From: Parcubacteria group bacterium LiPW_15
GTDB lineage: Bacteria > Patescibacteria > Paceibacteria > UBA6257 > 2-01-FULL-56-20
Direction: 5' to 3'
Assembly: GCA_007375645.1 (NCBI GenBank)
Contig: VMER01000003.1
Coordinates: 62,001-126,000 of the forward strand
DNA: 64,000 nt
Shown here: piece by piece, positions 38,030-46,744 of the stretch
Layout: every line of letters begins with the position of its first letter
Numbering within the stretch: position 1 is the stretch's first letter
Position numbers and translations under genes: made by a program
The notes under the pieces: generated by a model
What the model saw: the letters and a program-made list of their open reading frames with translations, nothing else
Told to the model about the DNA's origin: nothing
The model's database searches: none

Positions 38030-39565
38030 TCACGCAAAGCCAGGGAAAAAGTCTACCCTGATCCTCCGGCCGGGCACGCCAGTCTTTTTTAAATTGTCTT
38101 CGAAACTTGTCGTCATAGAGCGCGGGCCGGAAACATAAAAAGTTCTGTCCTTGAAGTCCGGCACTTCTTTGACGATGAGCGCCATGTCCACTATTCCTAC
38201 GGGTCCCGCCCAACCCTCCGGAACATTAGGGGAATCGGAAATACAATAAATTGTTTTTATGCCAAGTTTTTCTTTTGCTTCTTCAAAAATATCCATATAG
38301 GCAAACTCTTTTGGACTCTTCGCAGAATAGATAATAGTGATGTCCCGTTTTTCATTCCGATCCAAAAGATATTTGATCATACTCCTGAAAGGCGTGACAC
38401 CGATGCCTCCGGCGATAAAAACCAGCTTTTTGTTCTTGTTCCCGGGCAGAATAAAATCTCCCGCCAGATTGGAGGCGGCGATAGTGTCTCCGGGCTTCAG
38501 AGCCGAAAGATATTTTTTGAAACTGCTGGGCTTGGGATAGAACTTCACACCCATTCTTATCTCGTTTTCCGTAGGTGAAGAAGCGAGAGTGAAATATCTG
38601 CGATTCCCCCGGGAATCCGGTTTCTCCCCTTTTAACGTCCACTCCAAATATTGTCCCGGACGAAAATTAATTTTCTTATCGGTCGTGAAAACAAAGTCAT
38701 AAATATCCGCGCCGATCTCCTTAACTTCTTTAAGCCGCAAAACCTCTTTCCATTTTGGGCTCACAAAATATGAAAAAACATTCCCAACCAGAAGCGCCAC
38801 CTCCGGCGTGAAATAAACGCCCAGAATATTTATGTTTGAAGCGAAAAGCGCACCGACCAAGACACCATAGATAAGTCGGGGAACGCGAGTGGGCGGAGTG
38901 GTTAAGGGCTCGGTGAGCATCACAAAGGCAAAGAAAAATGTCGGGGTATAGAGCGCGGCTTTCCCGAGCGAAACAAGCGGATCGCCTATCCCTGACGTTG
39001 TAAGAACGATGGAGGTCGCGGCGGCAATAAAAAACGCGGCTATCATCCCCTCCCGCTGAATCTTCCTAACTATCAAAAGTCCTCCAAAAAATATGAGAGG
39101 TGAAAGCGAAAGGCTCCTGCCGACCCACCAGGTTGCTGACTGGTTTACCACGAGGGCTGTCAACGCCACCGCCAAGGCGGCAGGATTAAATAAATGTTTT
39201 TTGCCTATCGCAAAAATGAACTTGGAAGCCATTGCAAAAATCGGTGCCCAAATAAGAATCGGCAAAACAGACGTGTCCAGCGGAAACAGTGTCGCTGGCG
39301 GAACAATGATAAGCGCAAGGATAAGAGCAGTGATATAAACGGATTCCGTGTTGTCGTGCGCTTCAAAAACGCGAACGAATATAAAATTAACAGCATAAGA
39401 AATAATCAGCATAAGCGCGGCTGAGGTGAGAAGCGAGAGAGGATTGTGCGGCAATATCCCCGCCGCACTGAAAATTACCGCAAAACCCAAGAGGCCAGAA
39501 AGATAGTAAAGCACGAGGCGATACATGGTTATGCGATTCAGAAAGTTATCGATATGGTTAAACAT
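38030..39565 (-). CDS. NqrB/RnfD-like membrane domain fused to ferredoxin-NADP-reductase-like domain, 511 aa
   Basis: Residues 1-270 hold eight to ten membrane helices with KHLFNPAALAVALTALV and TEPLTTPPTRVPRLIYG, the style of RnfD/NqrB subunits; the latter holds the Thr region used for covalent flavin in that family. Residues 280-511 are an FNR module: RPGQYLEWTL (flavin), GGIGVTPFRSMIKYL (NAD(P) loop) and a YVSGPRSM end. It would couple pyridine-nucleotide oxidation to the membrane in one polypeptide; electron acceptor unknown. Extended -10 TGCTATCCT lies 7 nt before the ATG. Confidence 0.85.
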   Translation of the reverse strand: MFNHIDNFLNRITMYRLVLYYLSGLLGFAVIFSAAGILPHNPLSLLTSAALMLIISYAVNFIFVRVFEAHDNTESVYITALILALIIVPPATLFPLDTSVLPILIWAPIFAMASKFIFAIGKKHLFNPAALAVALTALVVNQSATWWVGRSLSLSPLIFFGGLLIVRKIQREGMIAAFFIAAATSIVLTTSGIGDPLVSLGKAALYTPTFFFAFVMLTEPLTTPPTRVPRLIYGVLVGALFASNINILGVYFTPEVALLVGNVFSYFVSPKWKEVLRLKEVKEIGADIYDFVFTTDKKINFRPGQYLEWTLKGEKPDSRGNRRYFTLASSPTENEIRMGVKFYPKPSSFKKYLSALKPGDTIAASNLAGDFILPGNKNKKLVFIAGGIGVTPFRSMIKYLLDRNEKRDITIIYSAKSPKEFAYMDIFEEAKEKLGIKTIYCISDSPNVPEGWAGPVGIVDMALIVKEVPDFKDRTFYVSGPRSMTTSFEDNLKKTGVPGRRIRVDFFPGFA

Positions 39566-39743
39566 TTTATTTAGGATAGCATTTAAAGTCGATGGTCATA
39601 GCCGCCATCGATAGAATAGTCTTCAAAAATCCCGCAAGGCACCGATAAAACATGCTTAATTATACGTTTAAAATTTATTTTTTGGCCATCTCCCCCAACA
39701 GACCCCTTTCCATTCCCCGCCCGCTCGCTATACTCTTACATAA

Positions 39744-40217
39744 ATGAAGAAATTCGTCGTTTTGCTTCACAATATCCGCTCCCTGCACAACGTGGGCTCG
39801 ATTTTCCGAACCGCGGACGCGGCCGGAATAGATAAACTCTACCTTTGTGGAATAACCCCAACGCCTTTAAATGTTTTTGGCCGGCCGGAAGAAAAACTTG
39901 CCAAGGTCGCCTTGGGTGCGGAAAAATATATCCCTTGGGAGAAAGCTCGCTCGACCGCAAAAATCATCGATGCGCTCAAAAAAGATGGCTTCACCATTCT
40001 GGCTCTCGAACAATCCAAAAACTCTACTCCCTACGGAAAATATAAATCTAAAAAAACCGAATGTGTTGCGTTGGTCTTGGGAAACGAAGTTAAGGGGTTG
40101 CCCGCAGGAATTTTAAAAAAGTGCGACAAAATCTTGGAAATACCGATGCGAGGCCGAAAAGAATCTTTGAATGTTTCCGTGGCGTTCGGAATAGTCACGT
40201 TTGAGTTAATAAAATAA
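39744..40217 (+). CDS. SpoU/TrmH-family RNA 2'-O-methyltransferase, 157 aa
   Basis: SPOUT-fold methyltransferase: motif 1 LHNIRSLHNVGSIFRTADAAGIDKLYLCG, motif 2 VALVLGNEVKGLPAGIL and motif 3 EIPMRGRKESLNVSVAFGIVTFEL. It has only the catalytic domain, like TrmL/TrmH small forms; the target nucleotide (tRNA or rRNA) cannot be told. TATACT lies 9 nt before the ATG. Confidence 0.9.
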   Translation: MKKFVVLLHNIRSLHNVGSIFRTADAAGIDKLYLCGITPTPLNVFGRPEEKLAKVALGAEKYIPWEKARSTAKIIDALKKDGFTILALEQSKNSTPYGKYKSKKTECVALVLGNEVKGLPAGILKKCDKILEIPMRGRKESLNVSVAFGIVTFELIK

Positions 40218-40218
40218 A

Positions 40219-40243
40219 AGGCGGCCCCTGGGGGCCGCCGAGT
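40219..40243 (-). terminator. Terminator of the orphan at 40260
   Basis: Minus-strand GGCGGCCCC-CAG-GGGCCGCC followed by TTTTATTTT. Confidence 0.85.
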
Positions 40244-40259
40244 CGAAGAGCTGACGAAG

Positions 40260-40649
40260 CTACTGCTCGAGGAACTTGAGAGCGAGCTCTCCGGCCCGCG
40301 GATTGTCGCGACTTACGACCGCCGCCACCTCACGCCTGATGGAACTCCGGAGAAAGACCAGTGGATATTCGGTTTCTCCAGAACTCCTCCGGACCCAGAC
40401 CAGGACTGAGGTTCTCCGGTTTTCGGCGCGAAGGATCAGGGACACCCGTCCATCTGCGGTTTCGAGGAAATCTCCTCTCTTCGCCGCAAGAACCTCGCCC
40501 ATGAGAAGCTCTACTTTCGCCTTTTCGGCCACGGGCAAGGCCTCATAAGCCTTCTGCTGTTCCTCTCCCACGGCGTTCATTTTGAGAATCGTCCAAACGA
40601 AGAATACTGCCGCACCCATCAGGACCGCCGCCAGGACTTTCGCTTTCAT
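40260..40649 (-). CDS. Orphan membrane-anchored protein, 129 aa
   Basis: Start MKAKVLAAVLMGAAVFFVWTIL was chosen because GGAGGAATAGAGAG precedes it; a longer in-frame reading would overlap the promoter. One N-terminal membrane helix, an alanine/glutamate helical stalk (QQKAYEALPVAEKAKVELLMGEVLAAK) and a beta-rich domain (VSLILRAENRRTSVLVWVRRSSGETEYPLVF). Layout resembles the orphans at 9835 and 13423. No family recognised. Confidence 0.7.
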   Translation of the reverse strand: MKAKVLAAVLMGAAVFFVWTILKMNAVGEEQQKAYEALPVAEKAKVELLMGEVLAAKRGDFLETADGRVSLILRAENRRTSVLVWVRRSSGETEYPLVFLRSSIRREVAAVVSRDNPRAGELALKFLEQ

Positions 40650-40703
40650 CTCTCTATTCCTCCAGTTTTCATTCCGCATTTCGCGGAGATTTATGCTGGC
40701 AAT

Positions 40704-40731
40704 ATTATATCGCAAAACTCAAAAAAGTCAA
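40704..40731 (-). promoter_or_regulatory. Promoter of the orphan at 40260
   Basis: Minus-strand TTGACT, 16-nt spacer, TATAAT. Confidence 0.85.
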
Positions 40732-40770
40732 TCGCTGCGGGAAAGATCCTTTCCCGAGGTATAATGATAA

Positions 40771-41247
40771 TTGTTAATGAATAAAAAAGTGCTATATCTT
40801 TCGGTTTTTATAATATCTTTTTTGGTCATCTTCGCGGGGTTGTATTGGTTTTTTATAAAATCCAAATCCGGTCCGCTTAAAACGGCGGAAATTACAGTCG
40901 GCTCGCAAACATTTTCCGTGGAAATCGCGGACACTTTAAAAAGCCGCACCCAAGGTTTATCTGGCCATGCGCCGCTTGGCGATACGACGGGAATGTATTT
41001 TTCTTTCCCCATCAAAGCCAAATATTCTTTTTGGATGAAAGATATGGCCTATCCCTTGGATATAATTTGGATAGCGGACGGAAAAGTCCTTGGCACGAGC
41101 GAAAACACACCCGTTCCCCAAAGCAACAACATTCTAAACCTACCCACTTATTCCCCGCCTCAGGCGATAGACTCGGCGCTGGAGTTGAACGCCGGTTCGG
41201 TTAAGAAATTCGGGATTCAAGTTGGCGATCCGGTTACCTTAAAGTGA
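40771..41247 (+). CDS. DUF192 protein, membrane-anchored, 158 aa
   Basis: N-terminal anchor (VLYLSVFIISFLVIFAGLYWFFI) then the DUF192 fold: VEIADTLKSRTQGLSGHAPLGDTTGMYFSFP, FWMKDMAYPLDIIWIADGKVLG and a C-terminal ALELNAGSVKKFGIQVGDPV. The family is widespread in the cell envelope and its role is unknown. It converges with the 41239 gene and overlaps its end by 9 bases. Confidence 0.88.
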   Translation: MLMNKKVLYLSVFIISFLVIFAGLYWFFIKSKSGPLKTAEITVGSQTFSVEIADTLKSRTQGLSGHAPLGDTTGMYFSFPIKAKYSFWMKDMAYPLDIIWIADGKVLGTSENTPVPQSNNILNLPTYSPPQAIDSALELNAGSVKKFGIQVGDPVTLK

Positions 41248-41937
41248 CCACTTGGCCGCAGAGAAAATAAGCGTTGCGAGAATAAACAGAAAAGAAACGT
41301 AAAGCAGTATCTTGTTCGTTTTTAGCTTGTCTTCAATATACGAAAGGAACCATTCGAACAGAATAAAGGCAATCATGATGACCAGCGCGGACTGTGAGAG
41401 ATAATCGAGCGGCAAAAATCCGGCGATTGTCGCGACCTCCCAAAGGATGAAAGACATCACGCCCAAGGCCAGCGGATGCTTGGCGTGTGATTCTTCCAAA
41501 ATGAGCAAGAATCTTTTCGCGAGAAAATAGAAAAGCCCGGCAAAGACTAAAGTTTTAATCGGCATCCAAGGCGACCAGGCATCCAACCCTCCGTAAAGCA
41601 AAAGTCCGGCCATAATAAGAATGCCGAAGATCATAAGCGTCGAGGCGGAGCGGCGGTCGATGAACACAAGTTCTTTTAAGCCCAAGATGAGAAAAAATAT
41701 TAATCCCAGCCCCGCACCCACGAGCGTGGTCTGTCCCAAAAAATGGGCGAGAATAAATGCGGAAGCCAGCGGCAATCCCATCCAACGCGCCCTGAAGAGT
41801 GACGAAAAATAAAACACGCCGCCCAAGACCCAGGCGATCCACTCCGGGAGTAAGACCCATGCGGCCACAACAACCAGGGCTTTAAATACTAAAGACCAAT
41901 GTATTCCCTTTGAAATTAACTTTAACTTTTCCACCAT
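41239..41937 (-). CDS. Polytopic membrane protein, 232 aa
   Basis: About eight hydrophobic segments with few charged loops and no recognised family. It starts 56 bases before the clpB stop codon in another frame, so it is translated from the clpB transcript by coupling. The overlap is longer than usual; a GTG start near 41868 would avoid it. It ends overlapping the convergent DUF192 gene. Confidence 0.65.
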   Translation of the reverse strand: MVEKLKLISKGIHWSLVFKALVVVAAWVLLPEWIAWVLGGVFYFSSLFRARWMGLPLASAFILAHFLGQTTLVGAGLGLIFFLILGLKELVFIDRRSASTLMIFGILIMAGLLLYGGLDAWSPWMPIKTLVFAGLFYFLAKRFLLILEESHAKHPLALGVMSFILWEVATIAGFLPLDYLSQSALVIMIAFILFEWFLSYIEDKLKTNKILLYVSFLFILATLIFSAAKWSL

Positions 41938-44524
41938 CTTTTAGTTCTCCGCGGATTATTTTATCGGCCAACGCGTCAAGAATCGTTTTCTGGATGAGGC
42001 GTTTTAGGGGGCGAGCTCCGAAGTCCGGGCTCCAGCCTTCTTCCGCCAAGTGCCTCTTCGCGGCTGCGTCTATTACTATTCTAATATTTTTTTCGGCTAA
42101 ACGCTCCTCCACCTCTTTAAACTGCAGATCAACGATGGATTCGATGTCTTTGAGCCTTAATGGATTGAAGATGACTATTTCATCTATGCGGTTCAGAAAC
42201 TCCGGACGAAAATCTTCGCGAAGCGCTTCGTTTATTTTGTCTTTATAGTCTTCCTCTTCGCGCTTTAGCCTCTTTTCGTCGGTCGTAGCGAAACCGATCT
42301 TCGACATAGCCGCCACAAATTCGCTGCCGACATTCGAAGTCATGATAATAATGGAGTTTTTGAAGTTCACGGTCTTGCCCTTGCTGTCGGTAAGCCTACC
42401 GTTGTCAAGCACCTGCAAGAGGATATTAAAAACCTCCGGATGCGCCTTTTCTATCTCGTCAAAAAGAATGACGCTGTAGGGCCTGTGGCGGATAGTTTCG
42501 GTGAGCTGACCGCCCTCTTCGTGACCGACATAGCCCGGAGGCGAACCGATAAGGCGCGAAACCGCGTGTCGCTCCATATATTCGGACATATCCACGCGAA
42601 TCAAGGCCTTCTCGTCGTTGAACATGAATTCCGCCAAGGCTTTCGCAAGCTCGGTCTTACCCACGCCGGTGGGACCCAGGAACATAAAGGAGCCCAAAGG
42701 ACGGTTGGCGTCGGAGAGTCCGGCCCTGGCACGTCGAAGGGCCCTCGCAATGGCCGAAACGGCTTCCGCTTGCCCGACCACCCGGGTGTGCAGAACTTCT
42801 TCGATTTTCATTAATTTCTCGCTTTCTGTTTCGAGCATGCGATTTAAGGGAACTCCGGTCCATTTGGAGACCACCGCGGCCACGTCTTCTTTATCTACCG
42901 CATCTTTAAGAAATTTCCACGCGTCGTCTTTTCCTTTTTTTGGTTTGTTCGCCCCAAAATATTTCTTCTCGAAAATTTCGAAGTCTTTCTGTGCCTGAGG
43001 GAGTTCGCCGTAAATTATCTGCGCCACACGCTCCAAATTACCATCGCGATCGGCCACTTCCGATTCACGCTTTAGGTTTTCTATTTTTCTCCTGAGTTCG
43101 TGAAGATTTTCGAATTTTATTTTTTCGCTGTGCCATTGGGCGGAAAGCTCGTCGTTTCGCTCTTTCAAGCTCTTCAGTTCTTTTTCTATCGCCTTCACGC
43201 GCACGGCGTGTTTTTCTCCCTTCTCTTTGGAGAGAGCCTGTTTTTCGACTTCCAATCTACCGACCTCTCGACGGATCTTATCTATTTCTTTCGGCAAACT
43301 TTCGGTTTCCAATCTCCTCGCTGCCGCGGCTTCGTCTATCAAGTCCACTGCCTTATCCGGCAGAAACCTGTCGCTGATGTAACGCGCGGAAAGATTAACG
43401 GCCTCCACTATCGCCTCGTCGGAGATTCTGAGTCCGTGATGTATCTCGTATTTTTCTTTAAGACCCCTCAAGATCGCGATCGAATCTTCGATTGAAGGTT
43501 CTTCCACCATGATCGGCTGGAATCTTCGCTCCAGGGCCGCATCTTTTTCTATGTGCTTTTGATATTCACGGATGGTTGTCGCGCCGATGGTATGCAATTC
43601 GCCGCGAGCAAGCGCGGGCTTCAATAAATTAGAAGCGTCTATTGCTCCTTCGGCCGCACCGGCACCGACGATAGTGTGGATCTCGTCGATGAACAGGATC
43701 ATTTTGCCGGAAGCATTCTTAATTTCTTTCATAAAGGCCTTCATGCGGTCTTCAAATTCGCCGCGGAATTTCGTTCCGGCGATAAGCGAACCCAGATCAA
43801 GCATCACCACTTCTTTGCCTTTGAGGGGCTCGGGCACATCCCCAGCCACAATTCTTTGGGCCAACCCTTCGACAATAGCGGTCTTGCCGACGCCCGGCTC
43901 TCCGATGAGACAAGGATTGTTTTTGGTGCGCCGCGAAAGCACCTGCATCACCCGGCGTAATTCTTCTTCGCGGCCGATAACTGGATCCAATTCTCCGGCG
44001 CGCGCCCGCTCGGTCATATTAATGGCGTATTTTTCGAGAACTTGGAATTTAGATTCCGGAGTCTCGTCGGTAATGCGAGTAGAGCCTCTCAAATGTGCCA
44101 AAATTTTGAAAATGGACTCGCGACGGACGCCGAATTTGGAGAGAAGCGCATTCGCATCGGATGGAACCTCCAAAAGCGCCAGAAGCATATGTTCGCAGGA
44201 AACAAATTCGTCTTTTTGCTGGGCAGCCATCTTCGCGGCCTGATCCAAAATCTTCATAAGCTCCTGGGAAAGATAAAGCTGGCTCACATTCGCGACCGTG
44301 ACCATCTTGGGAAGAGTGTCGAGCGCCATATCTATCTCGTCTATCAGCATATCGGTGCTAACCCCCGCCTTTTGAAGCGTCGGGACGACAAGCGAGCTTT
44401 GGTCTTCCAAAAGCGAAAGCAAAAGGTGCAAGCCTTTTAATTCGCCGTGATTTCGTTCCGCCGCCACTTCTTGCGCGCGTTGTAACGCCTCTTGAGCCTT
44501 GATAGTAAATCTGTGATTTGCCAT
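41882..44524 (-). CDS. clpB: ATP-dependent disaggregase ClpB
   Basis: Hexameric AAA+ chaperone that extracts and refolds aggregated proteins with DnaK. Domains in order: Clp N repeat (MANHRFTIKAQEALQRAQEVAAERNHGELKGLHLL), AAA-1 with Walker A GEPGVGKTAIVEGLA and Walker B ILFIDEIHTI, coiled-coil middle domain (about residues 390-530), AAA-2 with GPTGVGKTELAKAL and VILFDEIEKAHPEV, and the C-terminal D2-small domain. 880 aa. TGCTATAAT ends exactly 6 nt before this ATG, so it is leaderless; a longer in-frame start was rejected. Confidence 0.96.
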   Translation of the reverse strand: MANHRFTIKAQEALQRAQEVAAERNHGELKGLHLLLSLLEDQSSLVVPTLQKAGVSTDMLIDEIDMALDTLPKMVTVANVSQLYLSQELMKILDQAAKMAAQQKDEFVSCEHMLLALLEVPSDANALLSKFGVRRESIFKILAHLRGSTRITDETPESKFQVLEKYAINMTERARAGELDPVIGREEELRRVMQVLSRRTKNNPCLIGEPGVGKTAIVEGLAQRIVAGDVPEPLKGKEVVMLDLGSLIAGTKFRGEFEDRMKAFMKEIKNASGKMILFIDEIHTIVGAGAAEGAIDASNLLKPALARGELHTIGATTIREYQKHIEKDAALERRFQPIMVEEPSIEDSIAILRGLKEKYEIHHGLRISDEAIVEAVNLSARYISDRFLPDKAVDLIDEAAAARRLETESLPKEIDKIRREVGRLEVEKQALSKEKGEKHAVRVKAIEKELKSLKERNDELSAQWHSEKIKFENLHELRRKIENLKRESEVADRDGNLERVAQIIYGELPQAQKDFEIFEKKYFGANKPKKGKDDAWKFLKDAVDKEDVAAVVSKWTGVPLNRMLETESEKLMKIEEVLHTRVVGQAEAVSAIARALRRARAGLSDANRPLGSFMFLGPTGVGKTELAKALAEFMFNDEKALIRVDMSEYMERHAVSRLIGSPPGYVGHEEGGQLTETIRHRPYSVILFDEIEKAHPEVFNILLQVLDNGRLTDSKGKTVNFKNSIIIMTSNVGSEFVAAMSKIGFATTDEKRLKREEEDYKDKINEALREDFRPEFLNRIDEIVIFNPLRLKDIESIVDLQFKEVEERLAEKNIRIVIDAAAKRHLAEEGWSPDFGARPLKRLIQKTILDALADKIIRGELKDGGKVKVNFKGNTLVFSI

Positions 44525-44591
44525 TTGTTTATTATAGCAGGCAAACAAAGATTGGCAATCTCGAGACAGGACTGCCAATCGGCGGGAAATA

Positions 44592-44613
44592 GAAAGCCGC
44601 TGCGGATGCAGCG
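44592..44613 (-). terminator. Terminator of the orphan at 44625
   Basis: Minus-strand AGCCGCTGC-ATCC-GCAGCGGCT followed by TTCTATTTC. Confidence 0.75.
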
Positions 44614-44624
44614 GCTGAGATACC

Positions 44625-45248
44625 CTAGGAGGCGAACCACCTTTGAACCGTTAACCTAACGCATTCGACTTCCCGTCCTGACACGAGCCCCTGAAGCACG
44701 TCAGGCAGAAGCTCCGAGTCTTCCCGAGTAGACAGGATAGCAACCGGCAACATTATCCCCTCGTAAGGGATCTCATGCTTCTTGGGGTCGGTGAGAAAAT
44801 GCCCCGGAATCGTATAAGAAAGGTTTTGCATCCTCTCTCCGCACCGGCGCCACCATTCACGGAAGTCCTTGAGTGGAACGGCTTCGCGCCATTCCCTCAT
44901 TCCGGCGGCCGAAAAAAGGTTTATCTCGATCCCTATGTGGCTAATGGGTACCATCTCGCATCTGTCCGAAACCCTTCCTCGCCTTTCGAGTTTAAGCTGA
45001 GTCGAATTTGAGGTTTCTCTCAAAATCTTCAAGAGCTCTGTGAGCGTGAGGCGCGCCAACGCATCGCCCCGCACGCGCAGCAGAATCCCGACATCATCAA
45101 GCCTGAACTTGGAAGTAATTCTCTTCCGGCATCCCGCCGGCCTCTCCCTGTGAGAATCAAAACCCGGCGACCAAAAACCGATGAGAGGGAGGAATTTGAG
45201 AACAGCTAGGGACGAAAGAACCTCGACAAGACTTGGGTCGTGGAACAT
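44625..45248 (-). CDS. Orphan protein, 207 aa
   Basis: AAGAAGGAGGATCAT precedes the ATG. The N-terminus is hydrophobic (SLVEVLSSLAVLKFLPLIGFW) but may be a buried helix. The rest is Arg/Glu-rich (EWWRRCGERMQNLSYTIPGHFL; VLQGLVSGREVECVRLTVQRWFAS). No family recognised. Orphan class. The leader carries a hairpin (AACCTCTCCCTCGGAAGAGGTT at about 45287-45314) with a T run that could attenuate transcription. Confidence 0.65.
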   Translation of the reverse strand: MFHDPSLVEVLSSLAVLKFLPLIGFWSPGFDSHRERPAGCRKRITSKFRLDDVGILLRVRGDALARLTLTELLKILRETSNSTQLKLERRGRVSDRCEMVPISHIGIEINLFSAAGMREWREAVPLKDFREWWRRCGERMQNLSYTIPGHFLTDPKKHEIPYEGIMLPVAILSTREDSELLPDVLQGLVSGREVECVRLTVQRWFAS

Positions 45249-45475
45249 ATGATCCTCCTTCTTGGATTCAAAGAACGTATTTCGGAAGACATAAAAAACC
45301 TCTTCCGAGGGAGAGGTTTTTTATTTAAGATTCCGGCTTAATCTAAAAACTATCTTCCTCGGGAGGGGTTTTGTGACTAAATTGGAAGAAATATCGTTTG
45401 GATACTGCCATTTGTATATAAAACGCAGGCTAACAAAAAAGGTTACACGGGGGGGCGATGGAGCTCGCTCGAACC
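45249..45475 (-). promoter_or_regulatory. Leader with two hairpins between degP and the orphan at 44625
   Basis: Near 45290-45312 a perfect CCTCTTCC/GGAAGAGG-type hairpin is flanked by A and T runs. Near 45350-45370 a second hairpin-like element (CTTCCTCGGGAGGGG) occurs. The first may end degP transcription or attenuate the orphan. No gene is seen. Confidence 0.4.
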
Positions 45476-46744
45476 TTACTGCGGCCGTTTTCCAAGCACA
45501 ACCTTAAACTCCATCTCCTTTCCTCCTCTCGCTATCTTTAAGGTCACCGTGTCGCCGGGATTATATTCGGAGATGAGCGCGAGCAGAGAATTATTTTCGT
45601 CTATCTTTTTTCCGTTCACTTCCAAAATTATATCTTCCGCCAAGATACCGGCTTTCTCCGCCGGAGAATCTTTGGCAATGGCCGGACCGTCATCGCCTCC
45701 GCGGACAAGCGCGCCATGATCCGCAGCCAAATTTTGTTTCTTGGCCAGGTCGGCGGTGATAGTCATGCTTCGGACTCCGAGGTAAGCGGTCTGGATCTCA
45801 CCTTTGGTTTTTACCGAACTTATAGCGCGCTTGGCGCGGTTAATCGGAATCGCAAAACCGATGCTCTGCGCATCGTTGGCCATCGCCGTGTTTATGCCGA
45901 TAACCTCTCCGCGCAAGTTGAGAAGCGGACCGCCGGAATTGCCCGGGTTAATGGCCGCGTCTGTCTGAATCACGCCGGCCAAAGTTTCCGCACCCACAGA
46001 GGAACCGGAAGCGGTGATGGTGCGTGAAAGGCCGGAAATAACCCCGACGGAGACGGTGTTCCTGAATTCCCCCAAAGCATTGCCGATAGCTATTGCCGTC
46101 TGGCCAAGCTCAATGGAATCGGAGTCACCCAGCGTGACGGTCGGAAAACCGTTTCCGCTGATCTTTAAAACCGCGAGATCTTGAGTCGGGTCTATCGCAA
46201 CTATGGTCGCTTCGTGCTTTTCACCCTCGCTCGTAAAGACCGTGTAAGAAGCGGTTTTGTCGGAAGCCACATGCTTATTGGTGATGATAAGCCCTTCGGA
46301 AGTGATAATGAAACCGCTCCCGCCACCCACTTCTTGGAGCTGTTTCTTCCCTTTGTCGCAGGGCACGGAAAACTGCGGCATGTCTCCAAAAAATTGCCGG
46401 AACTCGAGCGGAAGATCAGAGAATGGACTTGCGCCCGGACAGGATTCCAACACGGGCACATTTTTGGAAATAGTTATGGCCACGACTGCGGGCGAAGCCT
46501 TTTTTACCGCGGCGACAACCGCATTTTCATAATCTCCGGCCGGCTTGTAGAGAGGTACCGGATTCTTATTCCCCTCGGAGTTATTCGTTTCGGCATTCGG
46601 CAAAGTTCCGCCTTTAAACGGAGAGGTGATGCTATTCCAAAGATCGCCCCAGACGCTAGCCCGGACAACATCGGCTTCCCCGACAATTATTACAACCGCC
46701 ACAACTACCACTAAAATTCCCAAAATTTTAATTTTTTCTTTCAT
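45476..46744 (-). CDS. Trypsin-like serine protease DegP/HtrA with PDZ domain
   Basis: Membrane-anchored protease of 422 aa: N-terminal hydrophobic segment (ILGILVVVVAVVIIVGEA), a catalytic domain with His in ITNKHVASD, Asp in DPTQDLAVLKIS and Ser in GNSGGPLLN, then one PDZ domain (AYLGVRSMTITADLAKK...GILAEDIILEVNGKKI). It degrades misfolded envelope proteins. Its start overlaps the iscS end by 17 bases, so it is translated as the second gene of the iscS operon. Confidence 0.94.
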   Translation of the reverse strand: MKEKIKILGILVVVVAVVIIVGEADVVRASVWGDLWNSITSPFKGGTLPNAETNNSEGNKNPVPLYKPAGDYENAVVAAVKKASPAVVAITISKNVPVLESCPGASPFSDLPLEFRQFFGDMPQFSVPCDKGKKQLQEVGGGSGFIITSEGLIITNKHVASDKTASYTVFTSEGEKHEATIVAIDPTQDLAVLKISGNGFPTVTLGDSDSIELGQTAIAIGNALGEFRNTVSVGVISGLSRTITASGSSVGAETLAGVIQTDAAINPGNSGGPLLNLRGEVIGINTAMANDAQSIGFAIPINRAKRAISSVKTKGEIQTAYLGVRSMTITADLAKKQNLAADHGALVRGGDDGPAIAKDSPAEKAGILAEDIILEVNGKKIDENNSLLALISEYNPGDTVTLKIARGGKEMEFKVVLGKRPQ

